From the NCBI GenBank assembly GCA_964345215.1, contig CAYFQH010000079.1:1-6325 (forward strand): DNA of 6,325 nucleotides. Reading direction: 5' to 3'. Positions 5,969 through 6,325 of the stretch are shown here, one piece after another; positions within the stretch are counted from its first letter, which is position 1, and every line of letters begins with the position of its first letter. The translations under genes and the position numbers were made by a program. The notes beneath the pieces were generated by a model. It searched no databases, had not been told where the DNA came from, and worked only from the letters and a program-made list of their open reading frames with translations. This DNA is from CAYFQH01 sp964345215. GTDB taxonomy: Bacteria; Bacillota; Clostridia; Christensenellales; Aristaeellaceae.

Positions 5969-6325
5969 ATGAAGGAGCTAAAACGATATCCATTTGATTT
6001 TTCGATAGTTATGGCAGTATATAATGTGGCCCCCTATCTACACGAAACACTAGAAAGTTTGATTGCACAAGATATCGGTTTTGACCGTATTCAGGTAATT
6101 TTAGTCGATGATGGTTCTACCGATGGAAGTGGAACTATTTGCGATGAGTATGCCAAAAAATATCCCAAAAATATTATTGCGATCCATACGCCTAATGGTG
6201 GCCCTTCTGCCGCTCGAAATACGGGGCTTAAACATATTTCGGGCAGATATGTCAATTTTATGGATTCAGATGATAAACTATCCCCTAATACATGCAGCAG
6301 TATAATTAGATGTTTTGAGTGTTTT
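5969..6325 (+). CDS. Family 2 glycosyltransferase, N-terminal part (cut by window edge)
   Basis: The frame is open for 119 codons up to the right edge. Nearly the whole N-terminal GT-A nucleotide-binding half is visible: FSIVMAVYNVAPYLHETLES near residues 10-29, VDDGSTDGS with Asp47 and Asp48, NGGPSAARNTGL near 78-89, and the metal-binding MDSDD with the DSDD at 99-102. The form QDIGFDRIQVILVDDGSTD, with an insert between the first helix and strand 2, is typical of GT2 domains in capsule and teichoic-acid-type loci, some of which carry a C-terminal CDP-glycerol glycerophosphotransferase domain. Whether this one does lies outside the window. It belongs to the same surface-glycan locus as the upstream genes but is separated by an AT-rich gap and may have its own promoter. 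Start chosen from AGAGGT at 5956-5961. Confidence 0.9.
   Translation, partial: MKELKRYPFDFSIVMAVYNVAPYLHETLESLIAQDIGFDRIQVILVDDGSTDGSGTICDEYAKKYPKNIIAIHTPNGGPSAARNTGLKHISGRYVNFMDSDDKLSPNTCSSIIRCFECF

Noticed and set aside
1..6325. CRISPR array, tRNA, rRNA or insertion sequence
   Set aside because: No spaced direct repeats, cloverleaf-like segments, rRNA blocks or transposase motifs were seen on either strand.

Overview
The window looks like accessory DNA from a low-GC Gram-positive bacterium, most likely a clostridial-type Firmicute. The signs are strong purine-rich Shine-Dalgarno sites, frequent GTG/TTG starts, a sigma-A-type promoter, a Gram-positive-style solute-binding protein and a CgeB-type glycosyltransferase. 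No species can be named from sequence alone. By-eye base counts differ across the window: 30 of 60 G+C at 901-960 and 29 of 60 at 1201-1260, against 25 of 60 at 3601-3660 and 4801-4860, 9 of 60 at 2101-2160 and 11 of 60 at 5821-5880.

Layout. Positions 1-1627 on the minus strand hold most of a large exported protein that runs off the left edge. Its N-terminal half looks like a beta-propeller and its C-terminal half like a family 1 extracellular solute-binding protein. Positions 1634-2001 are a divergent intergenic region. It contains a very good sigma-A promoter (TTTACC - 17 bp - TATAAT) firing rightward and a roughly 200-nt leader with a strong hairpin at its 5' end and a long-range inverted repeat near the ribosome binding site. 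Then come three rightward genes with close spacing: a 185-residue coiled-coil protein of unknown function (GTG start), a 707-residue CgeB-type glycosyltransferase with an added degenerate GT2-like module and a C-terminal beta-rich region (TTG start), and a 314-residue family 2 glycosyltransferase (TTG start, overlapping the previous gene by 8 bp). A very AT-rich gap of about 320 bp follows. A second GT2 glycosyltransferase then begins at 5969 and is cut by the right edge.

Working together. The rightward genes look like part of a glycan or protein-glycosylation locus for surface structures (flagellin, S-layer, spore coat or surface polysaccharide are all possible). The CgeB-type and GT2 enzymes would add sugars from nucleotide-sugar donors on the cytoplasmic side. 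The coiled-coil protein is a candidate accessory or scaffold factor, purely from context. The divergent solute-binding gene is probably a separate unit. The acceptor and the sugars cannot be read from the sequence. The two genes at the window edges lack a stop codon inside the window.
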